DNA from: an uncultured Spirochaetaceae bacterium
Lineage (GTDB): Bacteria; Spirochaetota; Spirochaetia; Treponematales; UBA12059
Direction: 5' to 3'
Length of the DNA: 5,087 nt
NCBI GenBank assembly: GCA_938004315.1
Contig: CALKWG010000292.1
Coordinates: 1-5,087 of the forward strand
Shown one piece after another: positions 1 through 5,020 of this stretch (positions are counted from its first letter, which is position 1; every line of letters begins with the position of its first letter). A program made the translations under genes and the position numbers. A model generated the notes under the pieces. It was not told the DNA's origin, did not search any database, and saw nothing but the letters and a program-made list of their open reading frames with translations.

Positions 1-182
1 CCCTCCTGGCCGCGGCTCGGGCCTTAGAAGAGGCGACCGAAGCGGGCGAGGCGGGCCTCCCCTTAGACGCCCTGGCGCTCGACCTCGCCTCCGCGCAGGC
101 CGAGCTCGCCGGCCTCGTAGGCGAAGCGAGCGGGGAGGACGTCCTGGACGCGCTCTTCTCTCATTTCTGCGTGGGGAAGTAG
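1..182 (+). CDS. mnmE: tRNA modification GTPase MnmE, C-terminal end (partial)
   Basis: Only the last 59 codons are present; the gene begins upstream of the window, with the first complete codon at position 3 and a TAG stop at 180-182. The translation is a leucine/alanine/glutamate-rich helical stretch ending in HFCVGK. It matches the C-terminal helix of MnmE, whose family signature is F-C-[IV]-G-K with a catalytically required cysteine (codon 168-170 here). MnmE is a cytoplasmic, potassium-activated GTPase. With MnmG it adds the (carboxymethyl)aminomethyl group to C5 of wobble U34, using methylene-tetrahydrofolate and glycine or ammonium. The directly following gene is mnmG, which supports the call. 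The GTPase G domain and the folate-binding N domain lie outside the window and cannot be judged. Confidence 0.93.
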   Translation, partial: LLAAARALEEATEAGEAGLPLDALALDLASAQAELAGLVGEASGEDVLDALFSHFCVGK

Positions 183-184
183 CC

Positions 185-2032
185 ATGGACTACGCATGCA
201 TCGTCGTCGGCGGCGGCCACGCCGGTATCGAGGCCTCGCTGGCCGCGGCTCGGCTCGGCCATAGGACCCTCCTCATCACCCAGAACCCCGACGCCATCGG
301 CCGCATGTCCTGTAACCCGGCGATCGGCGGCCTCTCTAAGGGCAACCTCGTTCGCGAGGTCGACGCGCTCGGCGGCCAGATGGGCCTCCTGATAGACGGC
401 GCCGCCATTCAGTGGCGCCTCCTTAACCGCTCTCGCGGCCCGGCCGTGCAGGCGCCGCGCGCCCAGGCCGACAAGGCCCGCTATGCGGAGCTCGCCCGCC
501 GCGCTGTCGAGGGCCAGCCGGGCCTGGATGTCCTCATGGATACCGTGGTCGAGCTCCTGTATTCGGCGGACGGATCGCGGGTCGAGGGCGCGATCACCGA
601 GCGGGGCGGCCGCATCGGCGCGCGCGCCGTGGTCGTGGCCGCCGGCACCTTCATGGAGGGTACGGTCTTCGTGGGCGAGTGGCGCGCGCGCGCCGGGCGC
701 CTGGGCGAGCCCGCGGCTTTGGGCCTGGGCGGCGCTCTCCGCGCCCGGGGGCTGGCCCTCGGCCGCATGAAAACCGGCACGCCCGCCAGGATCAAGGCAG
801 GCAGCGTCGACCTGGACGCCTTGGAGCCGCAGCATGGCGACCCTGACTGGTTCCCTTTTAGCTTCAAAGGCGGCGCCGAGCCGCCGGCCGACGTTCCCTG
901 CCGCGTCGCTTACACGAACGGGCGTACTCACGAGGTCATACGGCGGAACATGGCCCGCTCGCCGCTCTATTCGGGCGAGATCGTCGGCCGCGGCCCGCGC
1001 TACTGCCCCAGCATAGAAGACAAGGTGGTCAAGTTTCCCGACCGCGATAGGCACCAGATTTTCGTCGAGCCCGAAGGGCTCTACACCGACGAGCTCTACC
1101 TGAACGGGCTCTCCTCGTCCCTGCCCGAGGAGGTACAGGAGGAATTCATCCGCACGATGGAGGGCTTCGCCGAGGCTAGGCTCGTGCGCCCCGGCTACGC
1201 GGTGGAGTACGACTACGTCGACGCCCGCGAGCTCTATCCCAGCCTGGAGTCCAAGCGCATAGCGGGGCTCTACTTCGCGGGGCAGACGAACGGTAGCTCG
1301 GGTTACGAGGAGGCCGCCGCCCAGGGGCTCATGGCCGGCGTCAACGCGGCGCTGGCGTTGTCCGGGGCCGAGCCGCTTATCCTGTCGCGCTCGGAGGCCT
1401 ACACGGGGGTGATGATCGACGACCTGGTTACGCTCGGGGCTAAGGAGCCCTACCGTATGTTCACCAGCCGCGCCGAGCATCGCCTGACCCTGCGCCACGA
1501 TAGCGCGGACCGTAGGCTCACCCCCTACGCCGTGAGCATAGGGCTGGCCGATACCGAGCGCGTCGAACGCTTCAAGGCCAAGACCGCCGGCATGGACGCG
1601 ATCGCAGAGCTCCTCGCGGCCCGACGGGTAACGAGCGCCGACGCGACGACCTGGCCCGAGCTGCTCGGGCGGGCGGGCGAGTCCTTGGCGGAGGCGCTAC
1701 GCGACCATCGCCTGGCCGAGCTGCCGCTGGCCGGGCTCCTGTCCGAACTCGGCGCCTACCCGGTCGAATGGCTAAACGGGGTCGTCCTCGACCTGCGCTA
1801 CAAGGGGTACATCGAGAAGGAAGAGCGCCTGGCCGCCAGGCTCGGTAAGCTCGATGGCCTACGCATACGCGCCGACTACGACTACGACGCCGTCCCCGGC
1901 CTCTCGACCGAGGCTCGTGAGAAATTAAAAGAGGCTCGCCCCCTAACCTTGGGGCAAGCCTCTCGCGTGCCCGGCGTCAGGCGTTCCGACGCCGCGCTCC
2001 TGGCGATACGCCTCTCGACCCGGGCGGATTAG
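185..2032 (+). CDS. mnmG: tRNA uridine-5-carboxymethylaminomethyl(34) synthesis enzyme MnmG (GidA)
   Basis: MnmG is the FAD- and NADH-dependent partner of MnmE in U34 modification of tRNAs read by split-box codons. At 615 aa it is close to the usual full length. Visible landmarks in order: the N-terminal dinucleotide-binding GGGHAG at residues 9-14; RMSCNPAIGG with the conserved Cys43; GRMKTGTPARI; RYCPSIEDKVV with the second conserved Cys274; a SGYEEAAAQG FAD-binding segment near 372-381; FTSRAEHRLTLRHDSADRRLT at 426-446; and a C-terminal helical domain with YKGYIEKE and the conserved LGQASRVPGV, which in the family contacts MnmE and tRNA. The ATG at 185 puts the Rossmann motif in the normal place. 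No strong SD precedes it (GGGGAAG within the mnmE end), so translation is probably coupled to mnmE, 2 nt upstream. The gene looks intact. Its 3' end also carries an antisense terminator and shares stop-codon bases with the convergent gene. Confidence 0.98.
   Translation: MDYACIVVGGGHAGIEASLAAARLGHRTLLITQNPDAIGRMSCNPAIGGLSKGNLVREVDALGGQMGLLIDGAAIQWRLLNRSRGPAVQAPRAQADKARYAELARRAVEGQPGLDVLMDTVVELLYSADGSRVEGAITERGGRIGARAVVVAAGTFMEGTVFVGEWRARAGRLGEPAALGLGGALRARGLALGRMKTGTPARIKAGSVDLDALEPQHGDPDWFPFSFKGGAEPPADVPCRVAYTNGRTHEVIRRNMARSPLYSGEIVGRGPRYCPSIEDKVVKFPDRDRHQIFVEPEGLYTDELYLNGLSSSLPEEVQEEFIRTMEGFAEARLVRPGYAVEYDYVDARELYPSLESKRIAGLYFAGQTNGSSGYEEAAAQGLMAGVNAALALSGAEPLILSRSEAYTGVMIDDLVTLGAKEPYRMFTSRAEHRLTLRHDSADRRLTPYAVSIGLADTERVERFKAKTAGMDAIAELLAARRVTSADATTWPELLGRAGESLAEALRDHRLAELPLAGLLSELGAYPVEWLNGVVLDLRYKGYIEKEERLAARLGKLDGLRIRADYDYDAVPGLSTEAREKLKEARPLTLGQASRVPGVRRSDAALLAIRLSTRAD
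1921..1963 (-). terminator. Rho-independent terminator of the pgsA operon, embedded in mnmG
   Basis: Read on the minus strand, arms 1962-1951 and 1942-1931 form a 12-bp GC-rich stem with an 8-nt loop, followed at once by TTTTAATTTC. The 1963/1930 pair can extend the stem by one. In the minus-strand RNA all 12 positions pair, with one U-G wobble (1956/1937). In the plus-strand RNA that position is a C-A mismatch, and no U-tract follows. Both asymmetries point to function on the minus strand. It lies 66 nt beyond the stop of the 203-aa gene, where a terminator for the three-gene unit is expected. The mnmG codons supplying the U-tract are AAA-TTA-AAA, which stand out in a gene that mostly uses AAG and CTC/CTG. 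Confidence 0.8.
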
Positions 2033-2640
2033 CGGGCGCCGAAGCCGCAGAGCGCGGCTAGGTCGTCTTTCGCCTGGTCTAAGGCGCCTTGGTACTGGGC
2101 CTTCATCTGCCCTACGTTCTGCTTATAGAAGGCGGCGAACTCCGGATCGGACATGGGGTCGATGCGCACCGGGCGGCCCATGCGCGCGGCCATCTCCTGC
2201 TCCTTAGCCTTGAGCCTGGGCGCGTATTGCTTGCGTATCGCCTCGTCCACCTTCTTGGCGTCGTCCAGGTACTGCTTAAGGAAGCCGACGAGCTGCTTAA
2301 AGAGATCGGCGATGCGTTTTTCCCCGAACGGAACCGTACAGAGCGCCTTGAGCCCCTCCTCGACGGCTGCGTACTCGGCCTCCGCGCCGCCGTCGGCGCC
2401 GAGGGGCAGCTGGAGCCGCGAGGCGAACACCTCGAAGGCGCCTTCCTTGGCCGCCTCGCGCCGGTCCTTGGGGACGGCGGCGAGCTTGGCCTTGAAATCC
2501 AGCTCGGCGGGATCGGCGAGGTACTCGCCGGCCAGGCGCTTGCCTTCCTGCTTGGCCTCGGCGGCGGCGAGGGCCTTAGGGTCTACTTTAAGGTCCTTGG
2601 TGCGTTCCATGGCGATCTCTAGGGCGCTCTTAATGGGCAT
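2029..2640 (-). CDS. Conserved-looking hypothetical protein, charged and helical, 203 aa
   Basis: I do not recognise a named family. The product is predicted soluble: no signal peptide, no membrane segment, rich in Lys/Glu/Ala/Asp, mostly helical. Visible regions are an amphipathic N-terminus (IKSALEIAMERTKDLKVD), a charged middle (about 25-75), and a long helical segment at about 105-155 (from EKRIADLFKQLVG through KAKEQEMAARMGR) that could form a coiled coil. A C-terminal part has a SDPEFAAFYKQN patch and ends DLAALCGFGAR. Two cysteines (101, 198) are present without a metal-site pattern. The start is supported by GGAGAG six bases upstream (within 2645-2650), inside the preceding gene, which it overlaps by 11 nt. 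Translational coupling is likely. It is the last gene of the pgsA unit, so a role connected with the membrane or its lipids is possible but unproven. Good SD, coupled overlap and normal codon use make it a real gene. Confidence 0.85.
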   Translation of the reverse strand: MPIKSALEIAMERTKDLKVDPKALAAAEAKQEGKRLAGEYLADPAELDFKAKLAAVPKDRREAAKEGAFEVFASRLQLPLGADGGAEAEYAAVEEGLKALCTVPFGEKRIADLFKQLVGFLKQYLDDAKKVDEAIRKQYAPRLKAKEQEMAARMGRPVRIDPMSDPEFAAFYKQNVGQMKAQYQGALDQAKDDLAALCGFGAR

Positions 2641-3460
2641 CGTTCTCTCCGTTCTCGGGGGCGTTGATCCTTCCGGTCCCAGGGTTCGCAGGGGCGGTAG
2701 CCCGTAGGTCGGCGACCATGATGCCTACCTTGTCGAAGATCGACAGGGCGACGATCGCGCCGACCGCGTATTCGGCGGCCGCATAGGCGCGCTCGGGTAG
2801 CGGCGCGACGAAGCGCAGGAGCTCGAAGGTGTAGAGCCCCATGGTCGTCGCTATGGTCAGCTTACCCATGAAGCTCGTCTTCGGCGTTACGCTCTTCTTC
2901 ACGGCCAGTACGACGAGCATCATGCACGCCTGCCCGACGAGGCGCACGCAGAGGAGCCACAGGAACCAGGCGGGTATAAGGTGAAAATAATAATAAACGA
3001 TCGATATGACAAACAGGACCGCGTAGTCGCTAGCCGAATCGAGCATCTTGCCGATGCGCGTCACTTCATGCCCCCGCCTGGAGACGAGGCCGTCGAGGAA
3101 GTCGGTGATGAAGACGAGGGCTACGAGGACGATGAGCGGCGCTCGGATGCGGTAGTCCTTGCTGGCGATAATCACGATCAAGAGGGTGGGCAGGGTGCTG
3201 AGCCTAAAAAGCGTGATCCTGTTCGCTAGATTGACGCGATCCAGGGACTCCTCGCCGGGTAGCTTTACGAAATCGTTACGAAAGCCGTAGAGCGCGGCTG
3301 CGATGACGAGGTGGAAGGCGAGCGCGCCGATCGCGAAGGGTAGGACGTAGCGTCCGGCGAAGCGATTGGGGACGGCGTAGAGGGCGAAGATGACGCACTG
3401 CGTCGCGAAGAGCGCCGCGCTCGTGAGCGCTATGCTTCGTACGATCGGCCGCGTATCCAT
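2630..3460 (-). CDS. CDP-alcohol phosphatidyltransferase family protein with N-terminal membrane extension
   Basis: This is an integral membrane enzyme that would transfer a phosphatidyl group from CDP-diacylglycerol to an alcohol, or a phosphoalcohol from CDP-alcohol to a lipid. The family signature DxxDGxx[AS]Rx8Gx3Dx3D is complete: Asp120, Asp123, Gly124, Arg128, Gly137, Asp141 and Asp145, so the metal and CDP site looks intact. NLANRITLFRL (77-88) is the usual entry into the first core helix. Unlike a minimal enzyme of about 180-200 aa, it has two extra membrane segments at about 8-30 and 37-60 before the core, roughly eight in total, and a hydrophilic tail after 252. At 276 aa it is long for the family. 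The ATG follows AAAGGA (3466-3471) at good spacing, 2 nt after the pgsA stop. The acceptor cannot be told from sequence: candidates are a second phosphatidylglycerophosphate, phosphatidylinositol-type, cardiolipin-type or choline/ethanolamine-type enzyme. Confidence 0.93.
   Translation of the reverse strand: MDTRPIVRSIALTSAALFATQCVIFALYAVPNRFAGRYVLPFAIGALAFHLVIAAALYGFRNDFVKLPGEESLDRVNLANRITLFRLSTLPTLLIVIIASKDYRIRAPLIVLVALVFITDFLDGLVSRRGHEVTRIGKMLDSASDYAVLFVISIVYYYFHLIPAWFLWLLCVRLVGQACMMLVVLAVKKSVTPKTSFMGKLTIATTMGLYTFELLRFVAPLPERAYAAAEYAVGAIVALSIFDKVGIMVADLRATAPANPGTGRINAPENGENDAH
2645..2650 (-). promoter_or_regulatory. Ribosome binding site of the 203-aa gene
   Basis: The minus strand reads GGAGAGAACGATG, with GGAG six bases before the ATG. 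The site lies within the last codons of the preceding phosphatidyltransferase gene. It fixes the start at 2640 rather than at the internal Met11, and explains the 11-nt overlap. Confidence 0.7.
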
Positions 3461-3462
3461 GC

Positions 3463-4041
3463 TTATCCTTTCGGCGCTATCCGCCGGTAGGCCGCCATGT
3501 AGTCGGCCATGGTCCAGACCGCGGTCGCGGCGCAGGCGTAGAAGCAGGCCTGCGCTATCGCGGCGGCGGCGTTCGCCAAGGGGCCCGGTAGCCAGGCGGC
3601 CGCCATCGGGGCGGCCATGCCCGCCCCGCCGGCTACGGCGTAGACCCAGGCTTTGATCTTGCCCGAGAGCTGGGCCGACATGGCGACGCCCTTCTTCATC
3701 GAAAGGATCCTGACGAACGAGACGCCCAGGTCGCGGTAGAGGACGAGCATGAATATCCAGCCGGGCATGGCGCCGGCCACGACGAAGGCTAAGAAATACG
3801 TAAGCCTGGCTAGAGAATCGGCGAAGGGGTCGAAGAGCTTGCCGAAATCGGATACGGTGCCGGTGGCGCGGGCGACCATGCCGTCTAAGGCGTCGGTGAT
3901 CTCGATGACGAGGAACAGGATGACGAGGGCGGCGGCGCGAGCCGCCGTCATTGTGCCCGGCGCCGAGCTCGTGGTAAAAAGGAAGTAGAAGAGCGGCGCG
4001 AGGACGATGCGGAGCCCGGTTACGATCGTGGCTAGGTTCAT
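3463..4041 (-). CDS. pgsA: CDP-diacylglycerol--glycerol-3-phosphate 3-phosphatidyltransferase
   Basis: PgsA makes phosphatidylglycerol phosphate from CDP-diacylglycerol and sn-glycerol 3-phosphate, the committed step to phosphatidylglycerol, in the cytoplasmic membrane. The 192-aa length is typical. The N-terminus MNLATIVTGLRIVLAPLF matches the usual NLPN-x-T-x-x-R-I-x-x-x-P opening. The signature is perfect: Asp50, Asp53, Gly54, Ala57-Arg58, Gly67, Asp71 and Asp75. FGKLFDPFADSL follows the PgsA pattern G-K-x-x-D-P-x-A-D, with Ser in place of the more usual Lys after the last Asp. RDLGVSFVRI (103-112) and SGKIKAW (126-132) resemble the substrate-binding RE-x-x-x-S-x-x-R and GK-x-KT segments of PgsA. 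About six membrane helices are expected. It is the first gene of a three-gene minus-strand unit. The start is fixed by this N-terminus; no SD lies at normal distance, and a promoter abuts the ATG, so the mRNA is probably leaderless. A paralogous substrate (e.g. inositol phosphate) is possible but less likely. Confidence 0.88.
   Translation of the reverse strand: MNLATIVTGLRIVLAPLFYFLFTTSSAPGTMTAARAAALVILFLVIEITDALDGMVARATGTVSDFGKLFDPFADSLARLTYFLAFVVAGAMPGWIFMLVLYRDLGVSFVRILSMKKGVAMSAQLSGKIKAWVYAVAGGAGMAAPMAAAWLPGPLANAAAAIAQACFYACAATAVWTMADYMAAYRRIAPKG
3466..3471 (-). promoter_or_regulatory. Ribosome binding site of the second CDP-alcohol phosphatidyltransferase
   Basis: The minus strand reads AAAGGATAAGCATG. 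The SD core AAAGGA runs straight into the pgsA stop codon TAA (3465-3463), with the next ATG 2 nt later. Terminating ribosomes would sit on the new start region, which suggests coupled translation of the two phosphatidyltransferases. Confidence 0.7.
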
Positions 4042-4047
4042 GCGGCG

Positions 4048-4076
4048 ACTATAGCCCGCCTCCGGGGCTTGGTCAA
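4048..4076 (-). promoter_or_regulatory. Sigma-70-type promoter of pgsA, predicting a leaderless transcript
   Basis: The minus strand has TTGACC (4076-4071), a 17-nt spacer, then TATAGT (4053-4048). Each box matches five of six consensus bases at ideal spacing. Exactly six nucleotides (CGCCGC) separate the -10 box from the pgsA ATG, so the usual start point falls on the A at 4041. The only SD-like string, GGAGG, lies within the spacer about 17 nt from the ATG, too far for normal use and absent from the mRNA if this promoter is correct. Confidence 0.75.
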
Positions 4077-4091
4077 CGCGGCGTTCCGTTC

Positions 4092-4097
4092 AAGGAG
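4092..4097 (+). promoter_or_regulatory. Ribosome binding site of the HAD phosphatase gene
   Basis: AAGGAG is nine bases before the ATG at 4107. This decides the start and contrasts with the divergent pgsA, which lacks an SD. I found no convincing plus-strand promoter in the 65-bp intergenic region. TATAGC (4050-4055) overlaps the pgsA -10 box through the palindrome CTATAG but has no -35 partner. Confidence 0.75.
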
Positions 4098-4106
4098 TGT
4101 TACGAA

Positions 4107-4901
4107 ATGGTTCCGATCGCCGAACTCGATAGGTCCGCGGCGCGATGCGTTAAGTATGTCCTCTTTGATATCGACGATACGATAACCGAAGACGGTTATC
4201 TTCTGCCCGAATCGTTTTCCTCTATATGGAAGCTTTATCGCGCCGGCTTGGCCTGCGTTCCCGTCACCGGCCGTCCGGCGGGTTGGTGCGACCTCATCGC
4301 CCGGCAATGGCCCATAGCCGGCGTCGTCGGCGAGAACGGCGCCTTCGCCTTCTACCAGGTCGACGGAACCCTGGAGCGCCTCTATCACCCGAACGCCGGC
4401 GAGCCCGCGGCGGCGGCCGAGCGCCTAGCAGGGCTACGAGCCGGCGCCTCCGCCCGATTCCCGGGGCTCCGCATCGCCAAGGATCAGCCGTATCGACTCT
4501 TCGACCTGGCCTTGGACTTCGCCGAGGAAGAGCCGAAGCTGGACTTGGCCTACGCCCGGGAGCTGAAGGCCTATTGCGAATCGGAAGGCGCCGTGGCCAA
4601 GATCAGCTCCATCCACGTCAACGCCTGGTACGGCGACTACGATAAGCTATCGATGGCCGAGCTCTTCCTGCGCCGATGCTACGGCTTCGATCCTGAGGCG
4701 GATGAAGCGTCGGTCTTGTATGTCGGCGATTCGCCGAACGACGAGCCGATGTTCAAGCGCTACAGCTACTCATGCGGCGTTCAAAACGTATGCCGCTATG
4801 AAGGTTTACTTCAGCATCCGCCGCGCTATGTGGCGTCAAAGCCCTATGGTTACGGTTTTGATGAAATAGCTACGTTATTGTTAGCTCTGCGCGCGGATTA
4901 A
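4107..4901 (+). CDS. HAD-IIB family hydrolase (probable phosphatase, substrate unknown)
   Basis: This is a predicted soluble, magnesium-dependent phosphohydrolase of the HAD superfamily, 264 aa. All four catalytic motifs are present: motif I LFDIDDTIT, with nucleophile Asp21 and acid/base Asp23; motif II PVTGRP, with Thr54; motif III Lys180 in YDKLSM; and motif IV VGDSPNDEPMF, with Asp208 and Asp212. About 125 residues between motifs II and III hold a C2-type cap, as in the Cof, sucrose-phosphatase and mannosyl-3-phosphoglycerate-phosphatase group. The stretch GRPAGWCDLIARQWPIAGVV followed by GENGAF suggests a sugar-phosphatase-like subgroup, but no substrate can be assigned. The start is supported by AAGGAG upstream. 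The gene diverges from pgsA. The first 50 and last 40 or so codons are less GC-rich than the middle, with TTA, TTT, GAT and TAT codons near the end. No clear terminator directly follows the stop. Confidence 0.92.
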   Translation: MVPIAELDRSAARCVKYVLFDIDDTITEDGYLLPESFSSIWKLYRAGLACVPVTGRPAGWCDLIARQWPIAGVVGENGAFAFYQVDGTLERLYHPNAGEPAAAAERLAGLRAGASARFPGLRIAKDQPYRLFDLALDFAEEEPKLDLAYARELKAYCESEGAVAKISSIHVNAWYGDYDKLSMAELFLRRCYGFDPEADEASVLYVGDSPNDEPMFKRYSYSCGVQNVCRYEGLLQHPPRYVASKPYGYGFDEIATLLLALRAD

Positions 4902-4917
4902 TTTATTTTGATGAAAT
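4856..4917 (+). repeat. 12-bp direct repeat across the HAD gene stop
   Basis: TTTTGATGAAAT occurs at 4856-4867, inside the HAD gene (residues FDEI), and again at 4906-4917, after the stop; the copies start exactly 50 bp apart. Past the exact match, the downstream copy read in another frame continues YAKISLTLRRA, loosely like the HAD ending ATLLLALRA, with CTGCG shared 53 bp apart. This could be a decayed short duplication or chance in an AT-richer patch. Confidence 0.5.
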
Positions 4918-4933
4918 TTACGCCAAAATCTCC

Positions 4934-4963
4934 TTGACACTGCGGAGGGCTCTCGGCTACTGT
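4934..4963 (+). promoter_or_regulatory. Possible sigma-70 promoter facing out of the window
   Basis: A perfect TTGACA (4934-4939) is followed after 18 nt by TACTGT (4958-4963), which keeps the key TA and final T of the -10 consensus. Transcription would start near 4970 and run rightward into the structured region at the window edge. It follows the end of the HAD gene, where a promoter for a next gene would be sensible. The -10 box is weak, so this is a candidate only. Confidence 0.45.
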
Positions 4964-4971
4964 CTGCCTCA

Positions 4972-5002
4972 CGCCGCCGACGCCTTCGGGCCCGACGCGG
5001 CG
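4972..5002 (+). other. Potential GC-rich hairpin with TTCG tetraloop
   Basis: CGCCGC (4972-4977) pairs with GCGGCG (4997-5002). Inside it, GCC-TTCG-GGC (4982-4991) forms a tetraloop hairpin, and a CG/CG step with small internal loops lies between. It would begin within a few bases of the transcript start predicted for the 4934-4963 promoter. Its right arm also belongs to the next hairpin (4998-5010), so the two exclude each other. High GC content makes chance hairpins common, so function is uncertain. Confidence 0.35.
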
Positions 5003-5020
5003 GAGCGCCGGATGGTTTTT
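4998..5020 (+). terminator. Weak terminator-like hairpin with T5 tract
   Basis: CGGCG-GAG-CGCCG (4998-5010) forms a 5-bp all-GC stem, followed by GATGG and then TTTTT (5016-5020). The five-base gap between stem and U-tract is poor for intrinsic termination. It is the only terminator-like element after the HAD stop (about 97 nt downstream), so it may end that transcript or form part of a leader. The rest of 5021-5087 shows only weak stems: AAG-GCTT/AAGC-CTT with a GG bulge at 5021-5041, and CGGCTT (5036-5041) with AAGCCG (5072-5077) before TTTCTAATAA. Confidence 0.25.

Noticed and set aside
161..1498. 445-codon minus-strand open frame opposite mnmG
   Set aside because: It mirrors mnmG on the other strand in GC-rich DNA. 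Its translation is low-complexity Ala/Arg/Gly/Val-rich with no recognisable domain, and mnmG is unmistakable.
2043..2059. Hairpin AGCCGC/GCGGCT just after the mnmG stop as a plus-strand terminator
   Set aside because: The stem is only 6 bp and is followed by AGGTCGTCTTT, not a real U-tract. It is also coding sequence of the convergent gene. Too weak to call.
2089..2707. Two plus-strand open frames (177 and 184 codons) opposite the 203-aa gene
   Set aside because: They are shadows. The minus-strand gene has the SD, the operon coupling and a protein-like composition, while these read as Leu/Gly- or Ser/Ala/Arg-rich strings.
2981..3229. 82-codon plus-strand frame with an acidic product
   Set aside because: It lies fully within the second phosphatidyltransferase, has no proper SD, and its acidic run is the antisense of membrane-protein codons.
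4038..4388. 116-codon minus-strand frame over the pgsA/HAD intergenic region
   Set aside because: It runs through the HAD start and catalytic motif I codons on the opposite strand, and would cover the pgsA promoter. No family features.
4905..4929. ATTTTG/CAAAAT inverted repeat after the HAD gene as a terminator
   Set aside because: The stem is AT-rich, weak, has a 13-nt loop, and no U-tract follows.
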